From: Elymus sibiricus
Lineage: Eukaryota; Streptophyta; Magnoliopsida; Poales; Poaceae
NCBI GenBank assembly: GCA_039707655.1
Contig: CM077665.1
Location: 441,935,531 to 441,999,530, forward strand
Length of the DNA stretch: 64,000 bases
Direction of reading: 5' to 3'
Shown here one piece after another: positions 12,701-24,369 of this stretch. Both the position numbers and the translations under genes were made by a program. Every line of letters begins with the position of its first letter. Within the stretch, counting starts at the first letter, position 1. The notes beneath the pieces are model-generated. The model saw only the letters and a list, made by a program, of their open reading frames with translations, searched no databases and had not been told where the DNA came from.

Positions 12701-15008
12701 CTAGAGTGTGAAACTCTAAATGAATTATGAAAATAAATACATAGGTAATACACCGATGGAAGGTATAGTAACATGTACTATGTTCCCAATGCGTATCTAA
12801 ACCTCATTTCCGACAAGTCCTTTAGGCCGTAGTAGTTCTTACATCGAGTTGCAACAGAATGCAATCGATCGGGTATCTTTGTGATCAACTCACAATACCC
12901 AAGAATTACTGATTAACATGTTTAACCATAATTCCCAAGAACTATATCTTTGACTAGCCTTCTATACATCAAAAACTTGTATGACATTCATACATGAGCT
13001 GGATATTCCAGTCTTCTTTCTTTCTGCCTTCATACTTCTAATAGTTTAACTTTCAGTATTTCTCCTACTCTCAGAAGAAGCACCCGACTTAAGAGTGGCA
13101 TTAGCCCCGGACTTCCTAGGCGTGAAAAGTTTCACTAACACCCTTCGGACACTTCCCTTCTCTTTAAGTTGTTGTTTTATTCACCTTCATATCATATGAC
13201 AGGCGTTCTTCTAGATCCCTTTTTTTATCAGTCCAATGTATAGTAAAGTAAACACTTTACTAATGTTTTGCAAACAAACATTGCTTTGGATATGTCATAT
13301 ATTTTAGCCTTTGTCTGTCTCTGAAAATGATTTTCATATTCCATGAATATCACATAACTATCCAAACTTTCGAAGTTCGGGTCTCATCGAAGCAAACATA
13401 TTTCACTTGACCGTAACGGAATTTTAGCTTTTGGATCGAAGGACGAGAGTCATATCATCCATAGCATTAGCGGGAGAATACCGAAAGTATGCGATAGGAC
13501 AAAGTCCTTCTCGGCACTCTTGAGGACAATCCTCTTATTACGTTACCAACCGTAAATTTTTAACCAGATATTTAACAGCTATTCATTTTTAATAGGGAAG
13601 GTGGAAACGCGAGCCATTCTTCTACAACTATTATGCAAACCACACTTTGACAAAGTTCATAATTAATTGCACTGAGAATTAAACAAAGTAATTCTACAGT
13701 GCGCTCCCACTCAAATCAATATCTCTCATAATTGATTGTGAGCGATTCAAGATCCAAATTACAATTCAACGCCAAGGATGTATCCATCTCAAGTGACGAG
13801 AATTGCAATCGGTAGGCCAACTTGCCAATCACATCTCTATGTGACTCTTGTTCATCTTTCGATGGGCGTGTTCCGAGATCAGGACTTTCAAACTAGAACG
13901 TCAAGACAACCAAGTGATCTCGCTGCGAGGTCTCAACTCACCCGCCTCACACATCCCTAATCGTTCGTACCCATGTATCCATGGCGCACCCCGAAAAGTT
14001 AGGTGCCGTGACGGTGCTACACTTGGGAGAACACTAACTACTTGATATTTTTGTGAGAGATCACCCTAATAAAAGCGACTACCGCGCAATCAAAAAGGGT
14101 GCATCATAAGGGATAAACATCTCAGGCAATTCATAATAGCATGATATGGTATAGCCCTTTCTGACGGAGAAGTCTTGTATTTCTTCGTCTTCGTCTTCGG
14201 CATTCGCGTTGGTGTTTACCTTCGCGAAGATTGCCACCACCTTGTCGATGCACCAGATAATATTGCTATCTCTATAGCTAATAAAATAAGTGCATTACTT
14301 AAGGTTGACACGCAGGTCATTAAAGTGACAATCATATGGCTCCAGCCATCATGCCGAATCATGACACGCAGGTCATGTTAATCAATTTACATCATATAGT
14401 CATCTCATACATAATCAAATTATTATGAGCACTGCTATACCACATCATATGCACATGCAAACCATCCTGCAAAACCAAGTTAGACGGCTCTAATCGGTTC
14501 ATGCAAAATTTTATTTTACGTGGCTTCTAAGGTTTCGAAACAAAACGAAGCTACCAACGTCCATCATCAAGCATGATAATCCAAGTTGCTAGATTAACTT
14601 GCGGGGTGTATGAAAACACGAGATAATAAAATCTCGAGCCCCATACTAAACTTCTTCATACGCATGACCCCCGTGTAGATCATATCTACATTGCCCTTTC
14701 GTCTGCGAAATTTCATCTTTCTTTTTAACTACGGTGGAATTCAATGATCTGTTAGCACTTCGTTGATCAATCAGGATCGCGGATTGCCAGAACATTGAAA
14801 CTCCACCATGCTGTTATCAAGATCAGAAATATGCAAATCCCAGGGAAGCAACAAGAACATTGGGTAACAGATTTCATCTGCTACCCGCACAAATAATTTT
14901 CAATAATAGAACTCATCTACTACCTAATTATATTGTGCAACACCCATACATCTCTATGTATTCTAGATCGCAACCTGCATCTATGCATAGCACGGCTCAT
15001 GATGCCAC
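9722..15008 (-). pseudogene. Copia internal region with decayed pol
   Basis: Only fragments of coding sequence survive. An RNase H scrap at 10305-10030 contains GTVVGNCSKQDTVA and ITKAKYVDA. A GYPKS-like piece from the integrase/RT junction lies near 11670-11600. An integrase scrap, SRYMDIYLLRRKSGSFE, lies at about 12150-12080. All are on the minus strand and in the order expected if pol runs leftward. Numerous stops separate them. I could not recognise gag; the right-hand part, 13000-15000, has no convincing frame. Confidence 0.65.
12430..12765. repeat. About 160-bp tandem direct repeat in the Copia interior
   Basis: The word order ttcataac, atggcccttcatgttattcataa, gagtgt(g/at)gaaactctaaa, tgaattatgaaa and aggtaat occurs twice in succession, from about 12430 and again from about 12590. 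The two copies differ by several substitutions and an insertion of about 25 bases in the second. Confidence 0.6.
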
Positions 15009-17147
15009 TGCAGGGTAACACAGCAGAAAACAAAAAAATTCGACCTACGCACCAGCCCAGGACCACTATGGAGACTGCATACAAGGTTTGATCTTTTTGT
15101 TACCGACTCGTAGCGCAGCGGAAGTAGAGTCGATGACGATCGGCGGTGCAGATCCCCGCAGCTAGGATTTACAACCTCCCAACCACGAGGATGTATACCC
15201 TCATCTGCCCCTCGGACATCCCTTCGGGAGGCGGTCGGACAGTCCCCCGGACGGTGTCGCGGACAGCCCTTCGGGAGGACCTTCGAAACTCGGACGGTCA
15301 CTCGGACAGCCCTTCGGGAGGACCTTCGAAACTCGGACGGTCACTCGGACAGCCCTTCGGGAGGCACTCCCGAACTAAGACCGAAACAACGATCTCTCTA
15401 CAAAGTTGCACACATATGGTGTCAACTATCCGCAGGGCTTCGTCGTCCAGAACTAGTTCCTGCCGGAACCCAGACAGCCTTTCGGCTCTACGAAACTATT
15501 TCGCTGGGAGGGAGAGAGAAGCCAGACAAGTCAATGGCATGTGTATGAGAGCAAGCATGAGATTTGGGCAGTCCCCCTCACCTCCTATTTATAGGGAAAC
15601 CAAGGGGTAGTGTGCCTCCACAAATTACCAAAAACCCCCATGCAAAAGGGTTCACATGAGGGTGTTATGGACAAAATGGGGTGCCATGTGGAGCTCCAAG
15701 GAGCCCCACCCATCTTGGCCGGCCACACCCTTGGGGGCCCCCCATGAGGGGCTTCCTTGGCCCCCAAGGCCTTCTAGAAGCCTTTTGGGAAATATCCCAA
15801 AAGGTGGTTTTCCATAAATATCCAAAAAGCACTTTCACTATTCACGACGACATTTTTCAGCGTCTGTTCGAACTGAAAATATTTATGTGGGCTTAGAACA
15901 TTTCCAGTACCCACTAAAATAATTTTCAATGCGTTCCGGAACAATTCAGGATTAGTGATTTTCATCTGCGAAAAGCATCTGAAGTGGTTCTGGCAGCTCC
16001 GGAACATTTCCGGTTTTTCTTCCGGAAAATTCCCAGAAGTTTCCAGAATGATTCTGGCACCCTCCAAGAATTATCAGGCATGTGCCAAAACCAATTTGAC
16101 TTAATGGTATCCCCTGAAACAACTTTTTAGTTTTTCCGAAACTGTTCCGGTGTTCTCTCTGCGAAACTTTTCCGCTGTCCGAAACTTTTCCGGTGATTTT
16201 CTCTCAGACTCCCTATCTAGTATTCAGCAGATAGATGACCCTTAAGCGTGTGACCCTATAGGTTCGGTGAAGTATAGACATGACCCGGAACCCCTTCCGA
16301 TCAATGATCAACATCGGAGCCGTGGACACCCATATTGACCCCTATACCCACACGAATGAATATTCGAGTGAACCTCCAGTTGCCGTGTGCTATTCCTGTT
16401 GCTTCGCGATATGTTACAAATACCCGAGGTGAGACATGTTGGCATCCCCGTGGATCAACAACTTGTCCACTATGCCATTTACCTCGTTACCGGTATTGTT
16501 CTCTTTTCTCGTTACCGTGTTCCGGCATCCCCGTGATCAAATCACAAAGTGTCTGGCCAGACGATGATGGATACAGTAACACCAAGAGGGCCTAGAGATA
16601 TCTCTCCATCGTCGGAGGAGCAAATCCCAATCTTGAGCTATCAAGTTACTTGACATACTTTCCCATGAACCCGTAAGCCGCCGTAATAGCCATCCAGTTA
16701 CGGATGACGTTTAACAAACCCCAAAGTTCATGAATCAAGCATGAAGGAACTCGATACTCTCATGGTCTGAGGAATCATGCAAACGTTAACCATCTCTGTG
16801 TTATTAACCATTTAACTTGTGACGAATGTATCTCATAGCATAACATCAATTCGGGTCGATTCAACACAAATGTTCTTCTAACATTGTGCCCTCAAAGTTG
16901 CTAGCATAGACATGCCCATGATCAGGAAAACAGAACCATCATGCAACACGTGAGCTAGTCTTAGAGGCCAGACTAGGAATACATTTTACCGTTTATTATT
17001 CCACACATGCATATGAGTCTTCCTCCGAGCCTCGTGGTTATTGTAGACTCGAGAACCATAGCAGTTATAGCATGGAACATAAACCTAATTATGAACAGGG
17101 AGATAATCATTAACATTTATTATTGCCTCTAGGGAATATCTCCTACT
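15009..17147 (-). repeat. Copia 5' LTR
   Basis: Matches 7615-9721 over its length. Differences are few, among them a roughly 36-base segment (gacccggaaccccttccgatcaatgatc region, about 16281-16316) present here and absent from the other LTR. The minisatellite of cggacggtcactcggacagcc units lies at about 15235-15365. The end reads tctcctact rather than tctcctaca. Confidence 0.8.
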
Positions 17148-17190
17148 AGGGTGGAGAAGAAGGAGGAGGAGGATGTGGGGGGGTGTGGAT

Positions 17191-17279
17191 TACCTGACTA
17201 GATCGACGAGGCCGCGCAGCAGGAAGGAGCGTCGCCGACGAGGAGGCGGTGTTGCAAGCAAGCAGTGCACGTCTGGACA
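17191..17279 (-). CDS. Possible first exon (MSRRALLACNTASSS...)
   Basis: A minus-strand ATG at 17279 opens a frame rich in Ala, Ser and Arg that runs 29 codons to a GTAATCC donor. This could be the first exon of the B3-like gene whose other exons lie at 6960-6310, with the Copia element inserted in the intron. The link rests only on strand, order and the donor site. It may equally be chance sequence of a transposon. Confidence 0.25.
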
Positions 17280-17565
17280 TGGAAAAACAAAGAGGAAACA
17301 ATGGTATGGTGGCTTTTTGTAGGGACGAAGTAGATATTTTTGCGGTTGCTGAAATTTTTCGCTTGGTACGGTGAAAATCTAAAAACTGGCACGCAAGTGT
17401 CGTTGATGCGCGGGCGTTGGACTCTAGCCGGCCAAGCTTCCGGAGTAAGCCAAACCCCAAGATATTTTATACTGCATCGCACACGATTCTTGCTAATGAA
17501 CCGTTTGAAGTGTACTTGATTTTTCATTTTGAATTGAAAGACAAAATGGGGTTACGGTGCAAAAG

Positions 17566-20329
17566 TGAAAGGACGTGGATGTCGCCTACAGGGGGTGAAT
17601 AGGCGCTTTAAAATAATTACGGTTTAGGCTTGAACAAATGCGGAATAAAACTAGCGTTTAATTTGTCAAGCACAAAACCTAAAACAACTAGGCTCGCCTA
17701 TGTGCACCAACAACTTATGCTAAGCAAGATGAAAAACTAAGTAATAGCAAGATATATAACAAGAAACAATATGGCTATCACAAAGTAAAGTGCACAAGTA
17801 AAGGGCTCGGGTAAGAGATAACCGAGGCATGCGGAGACGATGATGTATCCCAAAGTTCACACCCTTGAGGATGCTAATCTCCGTTTGGAGCGGTGTGGAG
17901 GCACAATGCTCCCCAAGATGCCACTAGGGCCACCGTAATCTCCTCACGCCCTCGCACAATGCAAGATGTCGTGATTCCACAAAGGGAACCTTGAGGGCGG
18001 TCACCGAACCCGTACAAATGGCAACCCTTGGGAACGGTCACCTAGCCCGTACACTTTGGCAACCCTTGGGGGCGGTCACCGGAATCCGTACAAGTTGCTC
18101 GGGGCAATCTCAACAACCTAATTGGAGACCCCCAATGCTTGCCTGAAGCTTTACACCACAATGATTGAACTCCAAGGCACCACCAATCGTCTAGGGTGCC
18201 AAAGCACCCAAGAGGCACAAGCTCTAGGGTGCCCAAACACCCAAGAGTAATAAGCTTATCAACTTTTCACTTCCGCGTATCAGCGTGGAGAACTCAAACC
18301 GATGCAACTAATGCAATGGCAAGAACACACGAAGTGGTCAAGTCCCTCACTCCCAAATCCCACCGCAACAACAAAAGCTATGGAGGAATATGAGAGGAAG
18401 AACAAGGAGCTCACAAAGAACTCCAAGATCTAGATCCAAGGGGTTCCCCTCACATAGAGGAGAAAGTGATTAGTTTAAATGTAGATCTAGATATCCTCTC
18501 TCTTTTCCCTCAAAAGGAGAAAGAATCATTGGAGGGATTGAGAGTTAGCAAGCTCAAAGAAGGTCAACAATGGGGGAAGAACTCGAGCTCAAAGGATAAG
18601 GTTCATTGGGGAAGAAGACCCCCTTTTGTAGGGCTCCCCAAATCCAACTGTTATGTACAATGGATGGGCACAAGCGGTACTACCGCTCTAGGGAGTGGTA
18701 CTACCGCTTGGACGGAAGATCCCAGAGTAAAATGCAACAGAGAAGCACCACGAGGCGGCAGTGCCGCCAGAGCGGTACTATCGCTCGACCCAGCGGTACT
18801 ACCGCTGGGGTTGCAATACACTGGGGAGAAGCGGAGGTAGAGCAGAGTACAGCGGCAGTACCACTTATAAGCGGTACTACTGCGCCTTACTACCTCCTAC
18901 AACCACGAAGAGGCAAATGAGTCCAGAGGCTAAAAAATAAGCGGAAGTGGAGCGGTAGTGACAGGCGGTACTACTGTTTCGCACTACCATGCCACTACCC
19001 GTAGTCCGACACGAAAAGGCGAGACCCCGTAGAGGCAGCGGTAGTAGCCACGACACTGGACAGCGGTACAAAGGCTTATAAGCGGTACTACCGCTGGCAA
19101 GAGCGGTACTACTGCCTGAGCACTGAAAAACTGTCCAGAGACTAGAACTGCCATAACTTTTTCATACGAGCTCCGAATTGAGCAAACTCAAGCTTGTCGG
19201 ATAGAGGACGACAAGAGCTATCCAACAACGACTAGGATAAGGAAGATGACCTTACCAAGTATTATACGGAAAAATATCCAACACCGAAAACACATAAATG
19301 ATGCATACGAAATCCGTTTTCGATGAGCTTGAGCTTATCATGATGAAGACCATAAGCTCCAAAACTCCCATAGTGAAAAACCAACCAAGAATCAAGAAAG
19401 ATGATGATGCCAAGAATGCAATGGTTTGAACTCTCAACGAACAGTACGATCAAGCTACTCACTCGAGAGCCCCCCTTGATAGAACGGGTATCAATCCTAT
19501 AACCCAGTCTCCCAACTACCACCATGAGACCGGTAAAATAAAAAAACCTATCAAGGTCAAACCTTTGTCTTACGCATAGTCCACTTGAGCTAGATGATGA
19601 TGATCTTGTCCTCCTCAAGATGGATTACCTTTCTTGATTTCGCCAGCTTGATGAAGACTAGTAGATTGCTCCCCCATACTCCACTATAGGTGAGCCTCTC
19701 TTCGGCACATCTTCACATGTCCCTTATCACCATAATGGACAACAAGCTTCAAGCATGTGATCTCTCTATGATGCTTCACTTGAACTTGCACACTTCAACC
19801 TTGATGATGATCACCACTTGATGTCATCCCCCATGGGTTGTATGGGATATTCCTATTGATGCAAGCCCATGAAAATATACCTAACCCCACAAAGAACACT
19901 CACAAGGATCATGGGTTAGTACACAAATCGTAATGGACAATACTTACCATACCATGGGATCACTTGATCCCACTTGGTACTTCTTCTACGCTTTGTGTGT
20001 TGATCAACTTGAATTACTCTTTCCCTTAGTCTTGATCAACCTTGTAGCTTATCTTGTCTTCATAAAGATGATGTCTTGAAGGTAAACATGAATGTTCACA
20101 CACTCTTCTTCTTCAAGACATGCTTGCAATGACCTCAACTCTCACATGAACAATCTTTGGATAAATCCTTGAATACCACCTTGGTTATCACATAAACTCT
20201 TTAAAACCAACAAATGGACTTCAAGAAGTGCCTATGGACAAAACCTTCAAGTAAAACTCAAAGCAACCATTAGTCCATAGGGATTGTCAACAATTACCAA
20301 AAGCACACGTGGAGAAATATGCTCTAACA
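17566..20329 (-). mobile_element. Solo LTR, Gypsy-type, 2.76 kb
   Basis: In minus orientation the element runs from TGTTAGAGCATATTTCTCC (ending at 20329) to ...GACATCCACGTCCTTTCA (at 17566), with CACCCCCTGTAG close to the 3' end. It is flanked by aaaag at 17561-17565 and by aaaaagg on the right. That fits a 5-bp target duplication with one extra A. No internal region or second LTR is present. The first 60 bases are clearly related to the LTR that starts at 36602. Contains the palindromic array at 18670-19120. Confidence 0.75.
18670..19120. repeat. Array of GCGGTACTACCGC palindromes
   Basis: About ten variants of the near-palindrome agcggtactaccgct are spaced irregularly through this part of the solo LTR. 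Examples are at 18675-18705, 18770-18812, 18868-18890, 18950-18975 and 19080-19112. Several read identically on both strands. The spacing and partial decay suggest a repeated LTR motif rather than a simple microsatellite. Confidence 0.7.
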
Positions 20330-20339
20330 AAAAAGGATG

Positions 20340-22097
20340 GTGTTTTAATTGCTAGAACATTTATCTTTGGTGAACATGCAACTTTAGGAGTGTCTTGCTA
20401 AAATTTGGAATCATCCAGGGTTCGTTTGGACATTTTTATACACCAACTGAGTTTTCTAGGCATTTAGTGTTTATAATTCAAATTTAAACTGCAGGCACAT
20501 GCTCCAGTGCACCAAAATGGGTTGAAAAATCATATATGTGTACCTGGGTGCATGTTTAGTTCCCAGGCAAGAAATGGGAATGAATTTCAAACACCTCGGC
20601 GTCGTGGATCGGCCACAAACATTGAGAAGCTTGTTTTTAAATTCCTATAAATCCAAAACTCATCTGAAATTCATGAAACTTGGCATGGTGTCATAAAACG
20701 GTACCAACATGTTGTGATAATTTTTTTTGTCCAATTTGGGTAAAGTTTTGGCATAAGCATCTTACAAACAAGAGCTTCTCACTAGAAGCCTCGTGATTTT
20801 GGTAGGGAACGTGTCACCTTTGTGTATGAAACGACAATCGTTGCCTCTTCTCGCCTTGAATATTTTTATAGAGGCAACATGCAACTATAGGAGTGTCATG
20901 TTAAGATTTGGAATTATCAAGGGTTTGTTTGGACATTTTTATACATTAACTGAGTTTTCTAGGCTTTTAGTGTGCATAATTCAAATTTGAACTGTAAGCA
21001 CATGCTCCAGTGCACCAAAATGGGTTGAAAAGTAATATATGTGTCGTTGGGTGCATGTTTAGTTCCCAGCCAAGAAATGGGAATGAATTTCAAACACCTC
21101 GGCATCGTGGATCGGTCGCAAACATTGAGAAGCTTGGTTTTTAATCCTGTAAATCCAAAGCTCATCTGAAATTCATGAAACTTGGCATGGTGTCATGAAA
21201 TGGTACCAACATGTCGTGGTAAAAAATTGTCCAATTTGGGTGAAGTTTTGGCATAAGCTTTTTACAAATCAGAGCTTGTCACTAGAAGCCTCGTGGTTCC
21301 GGTAGGGAACGTGTGGCCTTTGTGGACGAAACGACATTCGTTGCCTCTTCTCGCCTTGAATATTTTTACAGAGGCAACATGCAACTATAGGAGTGTCGTG
21401 TTAAATTTTGGAATTATCCAGGGTTCGTTTGGACATTTTTATACATTACCTGAGTTTTCTAAGCATTTAGGGTGCATAATTTTAATTTGAACTCCAGGCA
21501 CATGCTCCAGTGCACCAAAATGGGTTGAAAAATCATATATGTGTCCCTAGGTGCATGTTTAGTTCTCAGGCAAGAAATGGGAATGAATTTCAAACACCTC
21601 GGCGTCGTGGATCAGCCGTAAACATTGAGAAGCTTGGTTTTTAAATTCCTGTAATCCAAACCTTGTCTGAAATTCATGAAACTTTGCATGGTATCACTAA
21701 ATGGTACCAACATGCCGTGGTAATTTTTTTGTCCAATTTGGGTAAAGTTTTGGCATAAGCTTCTTACAAACCAGAGCATCTCACTAGAAGCCTTGTGGTT
21801 CTTGTAGGGACATGTCACCTTTATGGACGAAACGACATTCGTTGCCTCTTCTCGCCTTGAATATATCTACAGAGGAAACGTGCAACTATAGGAGTGTCAT
21901 GTTAAAATTTGGAATTATCCATGCTTCATTTGGATATTTTTATACATTAATTGAGTTTTCTAGGCATTTAGTGTGCATAATTCAAATTTGAACTATAGGC
22001 ACATGCTCCAGTGCACCAAAATGGGTTGAAAAATCATATATGTGTCCCTGGGTGCATATTTATTTCCCAGTCAAGAAATGGGAATGGATTTCAAAAT
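20340..22097. repeat. Tandem array, period about 500 bp, roughly 3.5 units
   Basis: The anchor acgacattcgttgcctcttc (first copy with one change) occurs at 20831, 21331 and 21832, periods of 500 and 501. Each unit also carries caacatgcaactataggagtg, cacatgctccagtgcacc, gaatgaatttcaaacacctcgg and a gcataagc(a/t)t segment. A partial first unit starts at the solo-LTR border, and the last unit breaks off at about 22097. No open frame persists through it. This could be internal repeat sequence of a larger DNA transposon. Confidence 0.8.
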
Positions 22098-22101
22098 AGT
22101 T

Positions 22102-22126
22102 GCCACGTTCATTTTTTGAACGTGGC
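22102..22126. other. Perfect 10-bp hairpin at the end of the tandem array
   Basis: gccacgttca, a five-T loop and tgaacgtggc form a perfect stem just after the last repeat unit ends. It may mark an element end or simply be a short inverted repeat. Confidence 0.45.
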
Positions 22127-22709
22127 GCTGCCAAGTTAATATTGCAACTGGTTGTCCTATTTGAATCGTCTGTGTTGTACTAACCATTTACGTGCCGCCA
22201 CACGTCCCTCTTATTTTATTGGCTATGAGGTGCTGCGGCGGCAAGTTTGGTTAGACGAGACGCGTGCGAGTAGTGTGTCGTGCAGCTGGCTCACCGGGAA
22301 TCGAGCCCTCTGACCACCCACCGCCCGCCTCGCTCCCAAATTCTCCATTAATGCTTCTCCTTCTTCAACGTTCTTATCTATAAGCATCGCTGTTGAGGAT
22401 CGCCTCCTTATCCGGTGGAGGATGAGGCGTCCACAAGCAGGGGCAGGCCGAGGCTGAGCCGCAAGAGCCTCCGGCGAGCGTGGACTTCATCAGCAGCCTC
22501 CGCGATGAGATGTTGGTAACCATCATGTCCCTCCTCCCCATCAAATATACCGCACGGACCATCATCCTGTCCTGACGATGGGCGCCCCCTCTGGCACTCC
22601 ACCCCCTGGACCTCATCGACGACGACGAGCTCTGTAGCGGGGATCGCAAACGCTTGGATGCATTGTCCCACATCCTTGTCATGCACACTATTCCAGTCAG
22701 ATGGCTATC

Positions 22710-24369
22710 TGATACGTCTCCAACGTATCTATAATTTTTGATTGTTCCATGCTATTATATTATCGGTTTTGGATGTTTTATATGCATGTATATGTTATTT
22801 TATATTGTTTTTGGGACTAACCTACTAACCTAGAGCCCAGTGCCAGTTTCTATTTTTTCCTTGTTTTTAAGTTTTACAGAAAAGGAATATCAAACGGAGT
22901 CCAAACGGAATAAAAACTTACGGTGATTTTTTATGGACCAGAAGAGACCCACGGGGCATCGGAGTTGGGCCAGAAGAGCCACGAGGCAGCCACAAGCCTA
23001 GGCCCCCCTAGGGCGCGCCCCCTGGCTTGTCGTCGCCTCGTGGTCCCCCTTGACTTGTTTCCGATGCCAAAAATTCTTATAAATACCCAAACCTCCGAAA
23101 AGAAACCTAGATGGGGAGTTCCGCTGCCGCAAGCCTCTGTAGCCACGAAAAAACCAATCGGGAGCCCGTTCCGGCACCCTGCCGGAGTGGGAAACCATCA
23201 CCGGAGGCCATCTTCATCATCCCGGCCGTCTCCATGACGAGGAGGGAGTAGTTCACCCTCGGGGCTGAGGGTATGTACCAGTAGCTATGTGTTTGATCTC
23301 TCTCTCTCGTGTTCTTGAGATGACACAATCTTGATGTACCGCGAGCTTTATTAATATAGATGAATCATATGGAGTTTTCCCCTCTCTATCTTCTTGTGAT
23401 GAATTGAGTTTTCCCTTTGAAGTTTTCTTATCGGATTGAGTCTTTAAAGGATTTGAGAACACTTGATGTATGTCTTGCGATGGGATATCCGTGGTGACAA
23501 TGGGATGTTCTATTGATCCACTTGATGTATGTTTTGGTGATCAACTTGCGGGTTCCGTGACCTTGGGAATCTATGCATAGGGGTTGGCACATGTTTTCAT
23601 CTTGACTCTCTGGTAGAAACTTTGGGGCACTCTTTGAAGTTCTTTGTGTTGGATTGAACCTGATGAATCTGAAATTGTGTGATGCATATCGTATAATCAA
23701 GCCCATGGGTACTCGTGGTGACATTGGAGTATCTAGGTGACATTAGGGTTTTGGTTGATGTGTATCTTAAGGTGTTATTTTAGTACGAACTCTAGGGCTG
23801 TTCGTGACACTTATAGGGATAGCTCATACGATTGATCGGAAAAGATAACTTTGAGGTGGTTTCGTACCCTACAATAATTTCTTCGTTTGTTCTCCGCTAT
23901 TTGTGACTTTGGAGTGAACTCTTTGTCGCACGTGAGGGATTTACATATGATTCAACTATGCCAGTATTGTTGAGAGAACTTGCACTAGTGAAAGTATGAA
24001 CCCTAGGCCTTGTTTTCAAGCATTGCAATACCGATTTTGCTCACTTTTGTTACTTGCTACCTTGCTGTTTTTATATTTTCAGATTACAAAAACTTATATC
24101 TACCATCCATATTGCACTTGTATCACCATCTCTTCGCCGAACTAGTGCACCTATACAATTTACCATTGTATTGGGTGTGTTGGGGACACAAGAGACTCTT
24201 TGTTATTTGGTTGCAGGGTTGTTTGAGAGAGACCATCTTCATCCTACGCCTCCCACGGATTGATAAACCTTAGGTCATCCACTTGAGGGAAAATTGCTAC
24301 TGTCCTACAAAACTCTGCGCTTGGAGGCCCAACAAAGTCTACAAGAATAAAGTTGCGTAGTAGACATCA
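22710..24369 (+). mobile_element. Solo LTR (Athila-lineage family) inside the F-box pseudogene
   Basis: Starts TGATACGTCTCCAACGTATC and ends GTAGTAGACATCA, 1660 bases, flanked by an exact ctatc duplication (22705-22709 and 24370-24374). Removing it and one ctatc rejoins the F-box frame. The start is the reverse complement of the ends at 57072 and 62927, so it belongs to the same family as the outermost Gypsy element, but in plus orientation. A GC-rich hairpin lies at 22979-23043. Confidence 0.88.
22979..23043 (+). other. GC-rich LTR hairpin around a GGGCGCGCC apex
   Basis: Left arm ccacgaggc...acaagcc pairs with right arm ggcttgt...gcctcgtgg (9 bp, a small internal loop, then 7 bp), with ggcccccctagggcgcgccc at the apex. 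The same position in the related LTR at 62593-62647 also folds, with a different arm sequence. Confidence 0.55.

Larger units (their letters stand above)
7615..17147 (-). mobile_element. BARE/Angela-type Copia retrotransposon, decayed
   Basis: Two long direct repeats flank about 5.3 kb. In minus orientation each starts TGTAGGAGATATGCCC and ends at the tgtaggg/tgcaggg side. The polypurine tract CAAGTGGGAGTC lies next to the left LTR. A primer-binding-like TGGCATCATGAGCC, matching the tRNA-iMet type with changes, abuts the right LTR. The interior keeps scraps of Copia integrase and RNase H in the correct order on the minus strand, with many stops. Flanks are gctac on the left and agggt on the right, so no intact 5-bp target duplication is visible. 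The element is a non-functional relic with well-preserved LTRs. Confidence 0.8.

Noticed and set aside
7610..17152. Target duplication of the Copia element
   Set aside because: gctac on the left and agggt on the right do not match. The ctac overlap with the LTR end is too short to accept.
22923..23237. 104-codon frame inside the solo LTR
   Set aside because: It spans the GC-rich hairpin of the LTR and has no family resemblance; the opposite strand is open as well.
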